This document shows, in pieces, positions 1-9,418 of a stretch of 64,000 nt of DNA (within the stretch, counting starts at the first letter, position 1; the number at the start of each line of letters is the position of its first letter). This DNA comes from Bradyrhizobium nitroreducens (GTDB lineage: Bacteria; Pseudomonadota; Alphaproteobacteria; Rhizobiales; Xanthobacteraceae). The DNA lies in contig NZ_LFJC01000003.1 of the NCBI RefSeq assembly GCF_002776695.1, forward strand, positions 2,024,487 to 2,088,486. The letters run 5' to 3'. The notes below the pieces were generated by a model. That model was not told the origin of the DNA. It did not search any database and saw nothing but the letters and a program-made list of their open reading frames with translations. A program made the translations under genes and the position numbers.

Positions 1-661
1 CAACGATCGGATGATCGCATGGGTCACCTCTGCCTTGCGCAAAAGCGGCGTTGCAGATCGCGAGTGCGGCAGAGGTCAGTGCGCTTCGTTGTTCCGCGTC
101 GGCGCGACGAAGGCACGCTCTCATGTTGAGGAGGTGATCGGCCGTCAACTTCAGAAGTGGGCTGCTGTCGGAGGGGAGGACTTGCATGTGGCGAGCGCTC
201 AGCTTCCCGACCTGGCTTTCAAAGCGGCGCCTTGGAACGCAGATATGAATTGCGGCCATGCCGTCAGTCTCGGATTGGACTCTCTGGGCAAGGTCCAGGA
301 TGAAGAAATCTCCAACCCGCGCGACTGCTTCACCGTTCGCGCAGGTCAGGCGGGTTACACCGGACGTTTGTAGCCCGATAAGGATGTGATCGACCCCTTG
401 AGCCACGATCTGGGGTACCGTTCGTTCGGCACTGTGGGCGCAAGCTGCATGATCAAAGAACAGCATCCGATCCAGGTTGTAGCATCGGAAGAAGAGATCG
501 CGACCTGGGACTGCTGTCCTGTCGCTGCTGGACACGAACAGACTTGACGTGAGCTCCTGCCAAGCCTGCAATCTCACTTGATCGTCCTCTATCTCCGAGA
601 ATCGCGGGTCTATCAGCTTGTGCGTCATAGGCGAATCGGCCAGACCTCCAAACGGGGCCAT
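1..661 (-). CDS. AraC-family transcriptional regulator, N-terminal part (runs off the window)
   Basis: The minus strand is open from an ATG at 661 to the window edge, about 220 codons, so the C-terminal AraC helix-turn-helix is not in view. The visible part matches the AraC-binding-like sensor domain: a region around GDFFILDLAQ resembles the 'GD-x-x-LLDL-RP' signature, followed by the 'PRR-x-x-E' and 'LPSDSSPLLKLTADHL' segments typical of these regulators. A start at 661 is chosen because a purine-rich TAAGG lies about 10 nt upstream; an in-frame ATG at 754 and a later one at 628 are alternatives. The gene follows flgL by about 100 bp on the same strand, but nothing visible shows that it controls motility. 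Confidence 0.75.
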   Translation of the reverse strand, partial: MAPFGGLADSPMTHKLIDPRFSEIEDDQVRLQAWQELTSSLFVSSSDRTAVPGRDLFFRCYNLDRMLFFDHAACAHSAERTVPQIVAQGVDHILIGLQTSGVTRLTCANGEAVARVGDFFILDLAQRVQSETDGMAAIHICVPRRRFESQVGKLSARHMQVLPSDSSPLLKLTADHLLNMRACLRRADAEQRSALTSAALAICNAAFAQGRGDPCDHPIV

Positions 662-762
662 GTTCGTCAAGCGCCTTACCGTTGAATTACGTGGTTGCTC
701 GAGGACGGCGCGCCCCGAGATGTTCGTGTTCGACCGCTTTGCGAGGGAGGACATGACACGAG

Positions 763-2541
763 CTATCGGAGGTAGTTGACCAGCGTCAGCTTGGACAGCA
801 TCGACGTCACCTGATAGCTGGCCTGCAGTCTGTTTTGAGTATCGACGAGCCTGGTCACGAGCTCCTCGATCGAGACATTCTCGATGCCGTCCAGCTCCGA
901 TTGAAAGATGGCTCGCTGCGACTTGTTGTGCTCCTGCGCTTCGGAAAGCCCGCGCGATGCGAGACCAAACTCGTTGGACATTCCCTCGAGCGACTCTTTC
1001 TGCGAAAGCAGTGTGCCCGTTCGCGCCACGAACTCCTTGAATCGGTCCGCCATAGGTGCTTTGGCTCCTCCTCGATCGCTTACCGCGACGGCGGCCAAAG
1101 CAGTCAATGCAGCGCGAATGGGTTCTTCGTTGGCGCGCGCTCCGATCGCGGCCGTGCTGGTGCTCCCGGTCCGCACCGTGGTGGTTGCACGGGGATCGGT
1201 GGCCGAGGTCTCCCCCTTGTACCAGATCACGGTCGACTCTGGTGGGGTCTGGATGTAGCTCGGTGTCGGCCCTGAAAACTGTATCCGTCGCGGCGCGAGT
1301 CCCGGGATGCTCGATCCAGCGAAGAAGTCTTGGGTCGCGCGAACCGTTGCACTTGCAGCGAGGGCCGTTTCCGATGCCCGGTTGAGCGCGCGCTGCAGAG
1401 TATCGGAAAAGTTCTGCGCGGTCGCCGCTGGCGTGACACCAATCGTGAAGTCGGTCGTCGAGCCCGCCTCGGCATTCCGTTGCGCCTGCAGGGTCAGCGT
1501 TGTCGCGGTGCCATCGTGCAAGGCGAGCTTGATCGAAACCTGGTCACCTGCGACAGGTTGTGAGGCAATGTTGATCGTGAAGGAAGCGGGTGGGCTGACA
1601 TTCGCGAACGAGGCCGTGAGGCCCGGCGGCGTCGCGCTTTGCACGCTGGCGATCTTTCCGCTGCCGATCAGCGTCTGCAAGGAAGATGCAGCCTTCGCAG
1701 CGGAGCTGATATCGGCAAGGTCTGCCCCGCTCAGATCGTAGGCCTTTTGGCCGCCTCCGGCCTGGTTGGCCACGACCCGAAAGTGGTCTGTTGCGGTGGG
1801 GGCCTGGGAAAAGCGGGGAATTGCGCCTTCCTGTGCGCTTGCGGAGTAGCTGATCGCGGCAAAGGCGCCGGATGCGACGGGAGGACCCGCCAGCATAAAC
1901 CCAAAATTGGCCCTGACACCTGCGTCGGCATCTTCCAGGACGAGGACACTGCCTGGCGTTGGGGTTGCCACCGTCAAGCGACCGGTGCCGGCACCTTGAT
2001 CTGCCTTGATCTGGTCCGAAACAAGGATATTGAGGCCAGCCAACGGTCTTGCCGGATCACTCGTGTCGCCGTCGAGGAGAACATCGGCTGATGCGACCGG
2101 CGGAACGCCGCCGTCCAGGCCACCAAAGATGTAGCGCCCGGCAAATTGCCGCTTCAACGCGTCTATGGTGCTGTCGAGACCTGCCCGGGCCAGTTTGGCG
2201 GTCGTACCGACTTCCGTGGCATTGCTCGTAAGGCTCGTGCGCACCATCCCGAGCGATTGCGAGATCTGCGCCAGACTGGTCGAAGTCAGCTCGACGCGAG
2301 GTTTTGCATTCGCAATAGCGGCATCATAGCCAGCGAGTGCGCTGAGAATTGAGCGCGCATCGAGACTCTCAGAGCGAGCGAGGCCCAATCCTGCATATGT
2401 ATCCGCGACCCGGCCGCTGCTCAATTGGGTCGACAGACGATCGAACTGGCTCCTGAGCGCGAGCAGATCGGACGTCGTACGGTTGAGGAAATAGTTGCCA
2501 GGAACGGAGGTCAGAATGGATGTCATGGCGTGTGTCCTCAT
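763..2541 (-). CDS. flgL: Flagellar hook-filament junction protein FlgL (flagellin-like)
   Basis: 592 residues. The N-terminal part (MTSILTSVPGNYFLNRT, then LRSQFDRLSTQLSSGRVADTYAGLG) is the flagellin/FlgL N-terminal coiled-coil domain, and the last 90 residues, rich in heptads and ending VTSMLSKLTLVNYLR, are the flagellin C-terminal domain. The variable middle is long for FlgL, which is usually 300-400 residues, so it could also be read as a large rhizobial FlgL or a minor flagellin. Position directly after flgK decides for FlgL. The start at 2541 overlaps the flgK stop as ATGA, implying translational coupling; MTSI at 2526 is an alternative start that matches the family better. Confidence 0.85.
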   Translation of the reverse strand: MRTHAMTSILTSVPGNYFLNRTTSDLLALRSQFDRLSTQLSSGRVADTYAGLGLARSESLDARSILSALAGYDAAIANAKPRVELTSTSLAQISQSLGMVRTSLTSNATEVGTTAKLARAGLDSTIDALKRQFAGRYIFGGLDGGVPPVASADVLLDGDTSDPARPLAGLNILVSDQIKADQGAGTGRLTVATPTPGSVLVLEDADAGVRANFGFMLAGPPVASGAFAAISYSASAQEGAIPRFSQAPTATDHFRVVANQAGGGQKAYDLSGADLADISSAAKAASSLQTLIGSGKIASVQSATPPGLTASFANVSPPASFTINIASQPVAGDQVSIKLALHDGTATTLTLQAQRNAEAGSTTDFTIGVTPAATAQNFSDTLQRALNRASETALAASATVRATQDFFAGSSIPGLAPRRIQFSGPTPSYIQTPPESTVIWYKGETSATDPRATTTVRTGSTSTAAIGARANEEPIRAALTALAAVAVSDRGGAKAPMADRFKEFVARTGTLLSQKESLEGMSNEFGLASRGLSEAQEHNKSQRAIFQSELDGIENVSIEELVTRLVDTQNRLQASYQVTSMLSKLTLVNYLR

Positions 2542-4385
2542 GACCGCAGAAGAACGTCCAGCATTTCGCGGACCGCCGTCAGCACGCGGGCATTGGCGGC
2601 GTAGACAGTCTGCAGAGCGATCAGATGCGACATCTCCTCATCGACGTTCACGGCGGCGCCTTTCGAAAACCACCCTTGCGCCGTCGTGAGGGCGACGTTC
2701 TGCTGCTCCTCGTTTGTTCTCGCGGATGCTGCGGCGGCGCCCTCGGCTGCAACTACGTCGCGGGCGAACGAAGCCACAGTGGCGCTATACGGCACCTGGC
2801 TGCCGCCGACGCCGCTCGATGACGAAAACGTCTGCTTGGCACTCGTCAGAGCATCGTAGAGGAATTGTGCCCGAGAGCTGGTCGCCGTGCCGCCCGTGGC
2901 GGCAAGCGGAGACGAATTGGCGGTCAGAGCGGCATTCACGGTCAGCCTTTGGGACAACCCTACGCGCTGAGGAGCGCCATCGAGCGACCCCGAGACCAGC
3001 ATATTGCCCGCCCCGTCCACGAAAAGCGGCAGTTGCGGATAAGTATCCGAAACATCGCTCACAGACGTGGGCTGGGTGATCGTCGCGGTAATACCCTGGA
3101 CGCCCGCCCCGGATATCGTCAGCGTACCGGCGGTCGTGCTCGTTGCGGCCAGGCCTGGAGAAACAGCAGAGAGCGCAGACGAGATCGCGTTCGCATAATC
3201 CAGCGCTGTCGCCGGAGCCGGAGGGATCGTGAATGTCTGCACGCGGGCATTGGAATCGACGGTCTGGCTCGCATCCGCCGGCCGCGACGCGAGGTTTGAC
3301 GCGACAAGAATTACGTTGCGTTCCGCTGCACCCGCCCCGAACGATATCGTGATGTGATTCCCGGGTTTGACGTTGGCGACGTCTGTCAACTTCAGTTCGA
3401 AGCCGCTCGCGCGCTGAGTCGCGCTTGTGGTCTTGTCGGTGAGCGATTGAGCGAGGCCGAAGGCAAGATCGTCGAGCCGGCGTTGAGCTTGCGGCAGCAG
3501 CGTGTCGCGCAACTCCAGTGCTGCCGCCATCGAACCCGATTGCAACATGCCGCGAGAGCCGAGATCAATTCTGCTTCCGCCAGGCATCGTGGCGGTAATC
3601 GTACCGACGCCGCGCGTCGATGGATCTGTCGAAAATGCGGATGACTGGCCAAGTGTGCCGCGCGCGTCGAAGCTGAGTGTGGTCGCAGCTCCGTGATCGA
3701 GCAGGATCACGCCCGACCCCGTCATCAAGGTAACCGTACCGTCACGTTGTGCCATAGCGGTCACGTCCAAGTAGGAGGAGAGTTGTGTGATCTGCTGATC
3801 GCGCCGATCGAGAATGTCGGCGCGCGCGGCGGCGTCCAAGGTCGCGCCTGCCTTCACATTCAGCTCAGCGATCGCACCCAGCAGGCTACTCGCTGTGGCG
3901 ACTTCGCTGACAAGGCGGTTTTCGAGGCCCGAGCGAAGGCCTTGCAGATTATTCGAAATGCCCTGGATCTGGCGACTGAGGTTGGAGGCGGTGTTCAGGA
4001 CCGAGCCTCGAATGGCGGCCGAGGCGGGGTTGGACGCCAACCCCTGAAGAGCCTGGGTGAAGGCATTGAGACGAGCGTCGAGTGAAGTGGAGTCGCCGGG
4101 TTTACCGTACTGCTTGTCGACCTGCGCCAAGGTCCCAGCCATAGTGGACGCATAGGCCGCGCGCGAGCCCTCAAGGCGCAATTGCTTCAACGCCGCATCG
4201 TCAAACATGCGACTGACTGTACTGACCGCCACTCCGGAATTGGCGGGCCCAGATGGGACCGCCACTACGGAACGCTTCACATAACCGACCGCCCCCGCAT
4301 TCCCGACGTTTTGGGAAACGATCCCAATGGCGATCTGCGTCGCCTGAAGGCCGGCTGAGGCCGTGTTGAAGGCATTCGTCAGCAT
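2538..4385 (-). CDS. flgK: Flagellar hook-associated protein FlgK
   Basis: 615 residues. The N-terminus (LTNAFNTASAGLQATQIAIGIVSQNVGNAGAVGYVKR) is the conserved rod/hook N-terminal motif, and the C-terminus (VNVDEEMSHLIALQTVYAANARVLTAVREMLDVLL) is the matching C-terminal helix that pairs with it in axial proteins. The FlgK-specific region with DRRDQQITQLSSYLDV is present near residue 200. It forms the first junction ring between hook and filament. It sits between flgE and flgL on the minus strand, 36 bp after flgE and overlapping flgL by 4 bp, so the three are probably one operon. Confidence 0.93.
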   Translation of the reverse strand: MLTNAFNTASAGLQATQIAIGIVSQNVGNAGAVGYVKRSVVAVPSGPANSGVAVSTVSRMFDDAALKQLRLEGSRAAYASTMAGTLAQVDKQYGKPGDSTSLDARLNAFTQALQGLASNPASAAIRGSVLNTASNLSRQIQGISNNLQGLRSGLENRLVSEVATASSLLGAIAELNVKAGATLDAAARADILDRRDQQITQLSSYLDVTAMAQRDGTVTLMTGSGVILLDHGAATTLSFDARGTLGQSSAFSTDPSTRGVGTITATMPGGSRIDLGSRGMLQSGSMAAALELRDTLLPQAQRRLDDLAFGLAQSLTDKTTSATQRASGFELKLTDVANVKPGNHITISFGAGAAERNVILVASNLASRPADASQTVDSNARVQTFTIPPAPATALDYANAISSALSAVSPGLAATSTTAGTLTISGAGVQGITATITQPTSVSDVSDTYPQLPLFVDGAGNMLVSGSLDGAPQRVGLSQRLTVNAALTANSSPLAATGGTATSSRAQFLYDALTSAKQTFSSSSGVGGSQVPYSATVASFARDVVAAEGAAAASARTNEEQQNVALTTAQGWFSKGAAVNVDEEMSHLIALQTVYAANARVLTAVREMLDVLLRS

Positions 4386-4421
4386 CCTATGTCTCCGCAG
4401 CGCGTACGCCTCGACAGCTGA

Positions 4422-5822
4422 TCACCGGATCGCATTGAGCAGATCCGACATCATCTCCTTCGCAGTGGTCATTACTTTCACGTTGGCGGAGTACGCCTGC
4501 TGGGTCGCGATCAGCCTGGAGAATTCCCCTGCGACGTCGCTATTGGATGCTTCGACGTTGCCTCCGACGATCGTCGAATTATTCAGGCCGGCGATCGGCG
4601 GACCCGAATCCCGGGTATGTTCGTAACTCCCGCTGGACGTGGCTCTGAGGCTGTTCGGGTTCGCGAAGCTGGCGATTCCGGCGGTCGCGAGCGACGCCGT
4701 CATGTCGTTTGAGAAGGTGCCGACGATGGTCCCCTCCGCTGTCACGGAGAGATTCTTGAGCGATCCAGCCGCGTAGCCATCCTGGATCAGCGTGTTGGTT
4801 GTCACGGCAGTGGAAGTCGTCGCATATTGCGTGAGACCTCCCAGATTCAAATTCAACGTGATGTCCCCAACGTTCACGCCATCGACGACGACTTGCGGGA
4901 TCCTCAGCGAGGCGCTGCCGTCAGCGGCCACGGTGGCACTTGCCGGCGGCACCAATTTGCCGGACGAATCGAAGGAGAACGGTGAACCGACATTGGTCCA
5001 GTCGCTGGGTTTTGCGGCTGTCGCGCTCGATGAGTAGAACAGGTTCCAGACGGCGTTCTTCGGCGGCGCTGCCGTCGGAGCCGCGTCCTGCACCTTGGCC
5101 CAACGGGTGGAGAAGGAAACCGGGCCACCACCGGGTGCGTAGAGCGTCAGGGATGGACCGGCAATTGACTTATCCAGGAAAGCCGACGCTTGCGCCGCCA
5201 GGACTTTCTTGCTGGTATCCGGCGCCGTCAGCGACGGGTCGGTCACAACCGCACTTGCGACGGAATAGGGTGTCGAGTCACCACTGGCCGATGCTGTTGT
5301 TGCCGGCATCTTTGGCAGGTTGGCGGCATAGTCGATCTTCGTAGTCTGTCGACTTGGCAAACTCGCATTCGCAATCTTGATCGGGCCGGAGGACGTCACA
5401 CTGCCGGTCGCGGGGTCGAGATTGTTGCCGAACAAGTAGCCGTCGGCCCCGTTGACTAGATAGCCATCCTTGTTGAGGATGAAGTCACCGCGTCGTGTAT
5501 ACAGAGAGGTACCCGAGAACTTGGCATCACCGGTCTTTTGCTGGACTGTGAAGAAGGCTGGGCCGTTGATCGCCATGTTGGTGGCAATGCCAGTGGCCCG
5601 GAGTGGGCCCTGAAGAGCTGTCGTGAACCTCGCTTCCGCGACGACGCTTCCCGCCATCGTTTGCTTGGGAGTTTGCGCCGTCACCAGATCCGCGAAGCTG
5701 GTATCGATGTATTTGTAGCCAGGCGTCTGCGAATTCGCGATGTTGCCAGAGATGTTGGCGATGGCGAATGACTGCGCTTTCATTCCGCTGAAAGCAGTCT
5801 GCAATGCGGTCGAAATGCTCAT
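4422..5822 (-). CDS. flgE: Flagellar hook protein FlgE
   Basis: 466 residues. The start MSISTALQTAFSGMKAQSFAIANISGNIANSQTPGYK carries the flg_bb_rod ANNIAN-like signature (here ISGNIANSQTPGYK). The end (GGNVEASNSDVAGEFSRLIATQQAYSANVKVMTTAKEMMSDLLNAIR) is the C-terminal hook domain. A middle FlgE D2-like region with AINGPAFFTVQ and TRRGDFILNKDGYLVN is present. It polymerises into the flexible hook. It is the first gene of flgE-flgK-flgL; 284 bp separate it from the flagellin stop, and a strong hairpin lies in that gap, so it probably has its own promoter there. Confidence 0.93.
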   Translation of the reverse strand: MSISTALQTAFSGMKAQSFAIANISGNIANSQTPGYKYIDTSFADLVTAQTPKQTMAGSVVAEARFTTALQGPLRATGIATNMAINGPAFFTVQQKTGDAKFSGTSLYTRRGDFILNKDGYLVNGADGYLFGNNLDPATGSVTSSGPIKIANASLPSRQTTKIDYAANLPKMPATTASASGDSTPYSVASAVVTDPSLTAPDTSKKVLAAQASAFLDKSIAGPSLTLYAPGGGPVSFSTRWAKVQDAAPTAAPPKNAVWNLFYSSSATAAKPSDWTNVGSPFSFDSSGKLVPPASATVAADGSASLRIPQVVVDGVNVGDITLNLNLGGLTQYATTSTAVTTNTLIQDGYAAGSLKNLSVTAEGTIVGTFSNDMTASLATAGIASFANPNSLRATSSGSYEHTRDSGPPIAGLNNSTIVGGNVEASNSDVAGEFSRLIATQQAYSANVKVMTTAKEMMSDLLNAIR

Positions 5823-6040
5823 TGTTACCTCGTCGTGAGCAGCTGGAAGGATGTTTCGACCGTCTCCGACGCCGGTCCGCTGAACTGCTCGGGATCAATC
5901 GAACGTGTTCTTGATCTGCTCCGCGCCAGTTCACGGCGGCACGGGGGAGACATGCATTGAAGTTGCGCTGCTTGCTCGTCCCCGGATCCAATCGGGAAGA
6001 CGGGCGGGTGCCACAACGCAGGTCGATATCCGGTGGATAG

Positions 6041-6080
6041 CGGGCGCCACGTCCTGAATTCATGGAACACGTGGCGCCCG
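6041..6080 (-). terminator. Perfect 12-bp stem-loop 3' of the flagellin gene
   Basis: CGGGCGCCACGT at 6041-6052 is the exact reverse complement of 6069-6080, with a 16-nt loop. It begins 27 nt after the flagellin stop on the minus strand. The stem is GC-rich but no T-run follows on the minus strand, so it may act as a 3' RNA-stabilising structure or a Rho-associated end rather than a classical intrinsic terminator. Confidence 0.6.
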
Positions 6081-6106
6081 CCCCCTCCCGCAGGTCGGGC
6101 GGCGCC

Positions 6107-7810
6107 TTAACCTCGGAGAAGCTGCAGAATTCCCTGCTGCGCCTGGTTGGCGAGCGACAACGCCGAGATGCCGAGCGAATTGCGCAGGCTCAACGCGTTC
6201 TGGTTCGCCGTCTCCTCGTTCAGATCGGCGATCGTCAAGTTGTTTGCGCCGACGTCGAGAATGTTGATGATGCTCTTGGTGAAGCTCTGCCGATTCTGGA
6301 TCACCGTCAGATTCGAGCCGAACGTCGAGGCCTGGCTGCGCAGCGTCGATGACGCGTTCATCAACTGGCTCAACGCGCCCTTGACCTCATCGTTCGTCGC
6401 GAAATTTCCGGTTGACTGGGTGATCCCAAGACCTGCCGAGTCGAATTTCACGCCCTTGATGTCGAGGTAACTCGTATCCTTCTCGTTGAAGGTCATATGC
6501 AGCGTGTTTTCCTTGGGGTCGCTGCCCGACCTGTAGAGCAGATTGACACCCTGGAAGCGCGCGTCCTGCGCTGCCATCGAGATCTGCGTCAACAGATCAT
6601 TGAACTGTTGCGCAAGGGCGGCACGCTGATTGGTGCCGTTCGCTGCCGTAGCGCCAGCACCGGCCCCGATCCTGGCCTTGGTTGCGTCGCCTCCGACGCC
6701 GAAGCCGATGTCCTTGGTGCTGGCCGCTGCCGAGGTCACCGTCAGCTTCTGGTCGCCTCCTGCCGACGTGGTTCGCAGCGAGACCGTACCGGCCGTGTTG
6801 TCGTAGGTCGCGATCACCTTGCCCGAAATTCCGGTATCGGCGTTGAGCTGGCGGTTGATAGCGCCTGCAATGTCCTGCGCCTTCAGCGTGGCAACGCCGA
6901 GCGTCGCGTCAGCGGTCTTGTTGAGGTTAATCGTCTTGGTGAGTCCGTTCCCCAGCTGGACCGTGATCGAAGCATCCCCGCTCGTCAGATCGAAGTTGCT
7001 CGCCGCGCCAAGCGCGGTGATGGCTGCGCCCGTGACGCTTGCCTTGGCCGACCCATCGGTCGCGTCAATGCCAGTGGCACTGACCGTCGTGATGCTGCCG
7101 GTGCCGAAGCCGACATCGACCGTGTTTGCGGCGCTGCCGCCACCAATCGTCACCTTGGCGTCCGAGCCCGTGAGGGTCGAGGTGAAAGTCAGCCGGCCGT
7201 CATTGGTCAACGAAGCGGTAGCAAAGCCGCCCGCCTGTCCGAGCTGTTGGTTGATCTGGGTGAGGATCTCCGCCGAAGTGACCTTCGACACGTCCTTCGC
7301 ACTCGGTGCCAAGTGGGCCCGGTCCAGGGTGATAGTGGCGGAATTGCCGAAATTGTCGGTCAGGGTGAAGATCGACGCGGTCGTGGCGCCGCTGTAGTCG
7401 TGAGTGCCATCTGCAGCGGCACCCGTGCCGCCGCCGAGGAGAGACTTTCCGCTTGCGGCCGCCACGACCGCTCCGGTCGCAGTCGAGCCGGAGGCTGTGT
7501 TCTGCACGGCAAGTGCCTGCTGCGCGGTACTCTTGGCGGAATCGACGAGCCCTTGAATGCGGGTGATGCCCTGGTTGGCGGCCTGAATGGTCTGGATGCC
7601 ATTGGAGATCCCATCCATGAGGGACAGCAGATCCGCCGAGCGCGCGCTCATGCCTTGAGCTGCGAAATAGTTGACCGGATTGTCCAGCGCGGAATTGACC
7701 TTCTTCTGGGTCGCGAGGCGAGACTGCGTGGTTGCGAGCAGTGCCGCTGTGTCCTGCAGTGACAGCAGGTTCTGACGTGTGGCAGCGGATAGGGTGATAT
7801 CGGAGGGCAT
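6107..7810 (-). CDS. fliC: Flagellin
   Basis: 567 residues from the ATG at 7810, which has AGGAC 6-7 nt upstream; an upstream in-frame ATG at 7855 lacks this. The N-terminus (PSDITLSAATRQNLLSLQDTAALLATTQSRLATQKKVNSALDNPVNYF) and the C-terminus (LTIADLNEETANQNALSLRNSLGISALSLANQAQQGILQLL) are the D0/D1 coiled-coil flagellin domains. The middle is Ser/Thr/Gly/Ala-rich and variable. Nearest family is the lateral or complex rhizobial flagellins. The gene stands between flgE and flgH with about 600 bp of upstream DNA, which fits a highly expressed separately regulated gene. fliC is used generically; a laf-type symbol could be more apt. Confidence 0.9.
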   Translation of the reverse strand: MPSDITLSAATRQNLLSLQDTAALLATTQSRLATQKKVNSALDNPVNYFAAQGMSARSADLLSLMDGISNGIQTIQAANQGITRIQGLVDSAKSTAQQALAVQNTASGSTATGAVVAAASGKSLLGGGTGAAADGTHDYSGATTASIFTLTDNFGNSATITLDRAHLAPSAKDVSKVTSAEILTQINQQLGQAGGFATASLTNDGRLTFTSTLTGSDAKVTIGGGSAANTVDVGFGTGSITTVSATGIDATDGSAKASVTGAAITALGAASNFDLTSGDASITVQLGNGLTKTINLNKTADATLGVATLKAQDIAGAINRQLNADTGISGKVIATYDNTAGTVSLRTTSAGGDQKLTVTSAAASTKDIGFGVGGDATKARIGAGAGATAANGTNQRAALAQQFNDLLTQISMAAQDARFQGVNLLYRSGSDPKENTLHMTFNEKDTSYLDIKGVKFDSAGLGITQSTGNFATNDEVKGALSQLMNASSTLRSQASTFGSNLTVIQNRQSFTKSIINILDVGANNLTIADLNEETANQNALSLRNSLGISALSLANQAQQGILQLLRG

Positions 7811-8413
7811 AGCTGAGGTCCTTCTGGTTTCTCCGTCGCTTCGATCGTGCGACACGCAGAAGGTTGGCCCCCGGGCAATTTATTCAGGTGTAAAGATGAG
7901 ACGCGAACGCCGTGCATTAGGGCACCTAGCGTCCCGAACACGGTACGTTTTGTACTTTGCCGCTTCGATCACTCGTTCACGCCGACGAATCGACGCTTGG
8001 ATATCCGTCGAACGATTGGCCCCGCACATCTCACGGCAAGGCTGCCACCAGCGCCCGGTGTTTCCCGAATTTGAGATTAGATTGCGGCCGACATTGCAGT
8101 GCATTGATCGCGCACGGAGCGATGCGTCCGACCGGCCGTCAGCAGTGGCGGGTATCAGACGAGAGAAATGAGCGTCCATCGCAGGAAGAGCTGCCAAGCT
8201 CGCCGGCGTATGCGGCTTTCGTCGAGCGTGCCGCGTGAATACGGCCAGCGGTGCCCTGGGTCCGGAACGCCGTTAGTCGAGTGACCACGAACTCGGGCGA
8301 AGTACGATGACGGGACCCGCGGCGAGCATCTCGGCGCAGATCTCCGAGCGCCTGCACCGGCCGTCCCGCCGAGACGACGTTTGGCCGATCCGGATCAAAG
8401 TTGATCCAATTTG
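7811..8413. other. 603-bp non-coding leader between flgH and flagellin
   Basis: No open frame here has a convincing start, ribosome site or recognisable protein. The region presumably holds the flagellin promoter (minus strand). A sigma-54 TGGCAC-N5-TTGC or sigma-28 element could not be recognised by eye. An imperfect GTAC-x5-GTAC symmetry lies near 7943-7955. Confidence 0.4.
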
Positions 8414-9160
8414 CTAGAACGGCAGCAACACGTCGAGCGCCTGCTGGCCATACCGCGGCTGCTGAACGTCGCTGATCTGGCCACGGCCCCCATAAGATAT
8501 CCGAGCCTGCGCAATCTTTGACGAATCGATGGTGTTGTCGCTTTGGATATCTTCGGGGCGGACGATGCCAGCGACGCTCAGTTCGCGAATCTCGTTGTTG
8601 ACCTGTATTTCCTGCTTGCCCTCGACCACGAGATTTCCATTCGGCAGCAACTGCGTGACCACCGCGGCGACGTTGGTCTGCAGACCCTCCCGGCGCACCA
8701 CCGATCCCTTGCCGTCGCTGGAGGCCGTGGAGTCGGCAGTGAGCACACGACCTGGCAGCGGAGGCTGATCCTTGACGAGATTGGCGCCGAGGAAGTTGCC
8801 GACGCCTGTGTTCTCTTTATTGCCGCGGCTGCGCCTGCTCTCATTGGCGATGTTGGCGCTATCGGCGACCCTCACAGCGACGGTCAATAGATCCCCGACT
8901 TTCGACGCGCGCTGGTCCTTGAAGAAGGCCCGGGATCCGGTACGCCAGAGCGAGTTCGGATTGTAGGACGCCGGCTGCGGAGTTGGCATCGGCATCTGAA
9001 CCGGTCTATAGCCTGGCCGGGTCGTCGGATCGTCGATCGACGACAATGCCGGTTTTTCACCGATCGTCGACAGGCGATTGATTGCCGAGCAACCGGTTGC
9101 GGGGACAATCATTCCAAGGAGGCTGGAGACAAGCAGCCACCGCTTGACTCCCCCAAACAC
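8414..9160 (-). CDS. flgH: Flagellar L-ring lipoprotein FlgH
   Basis: 248 residues if the GTG at 9160 is used. From there the protein opens FGGVKRWLLVSSLLGMIVPATGC, a lipoprotein signal with lipobox PATGC. The FlgH core follows: NSLWRTGSRAFFKDQRASKVGDLLTV, then QTNVAAVVTQLLPNGNLVVEGKQEIQVNNEIRELSVAGIVRPEDI, ending SYGGRGQISDVQQPRYGQQALDVLLPF. FlgH forms the outer-membrane ring around the distal rod. The frame is open back to an ATG at 9313, but the extra residues are Arg/Pro-rich and unlike FlgH. Its usual neighbours flgA and flgI are not beside it here. Confidence 0.88.
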   Translation of the reverse strand: MFGGVKRWLLVSSLLGMIVPATGCSAINRLSTIGEKPALSSIDDPTTRPGYRPVQMPMPTPQPASYNPNSLWRTGSRAFFKDQRASKVGDLLTVAVRVADSANIANESRRSRGNKENTGVGNFLGANLVKDQPPLPGRVLTADSTASSDGKGSVVRREGLQTNVAAVVTQLLPNGNLVVEGKQEIQVNNEIRELSVAGIVRPEDIQSDNTIDSSKIAQARISYGGRGQISDVQQPRYGQQALDVLLPF

Positions 9161-9418
9161 TGCGCCGCCCGCATGAGCAGAGCCGTCACGCGGGCGCGGA
9201 TCGCAACGCGGCAATTCTGGATGAGGCTTTTCCAGATTCCGTAGTTTCCGAGGGGGATTCGCGCTGATCCCGAGCGTTCGCGAGCGGAGCCACCTTGCAA
9301 TGACCACTCTCATGCGCGCCCGCCAAATTGGCTCATGGAGGCGATCTGCTCAGCCTCACCGGAGACGTCGCGCGATCGAGGCGGTCGGAGCTTCCGTCGC
9401 ACGGGCATCCATGACACT

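Noticed and set aside
675..690. GTAAT/GTAAG in 11-bp phase on the minus strand before the AraC-type gene
   Set aside because: The second unit is the purine-rich ribosome-site region and the pair sits only 14-29 bp before the start, so it is probably coincidental.
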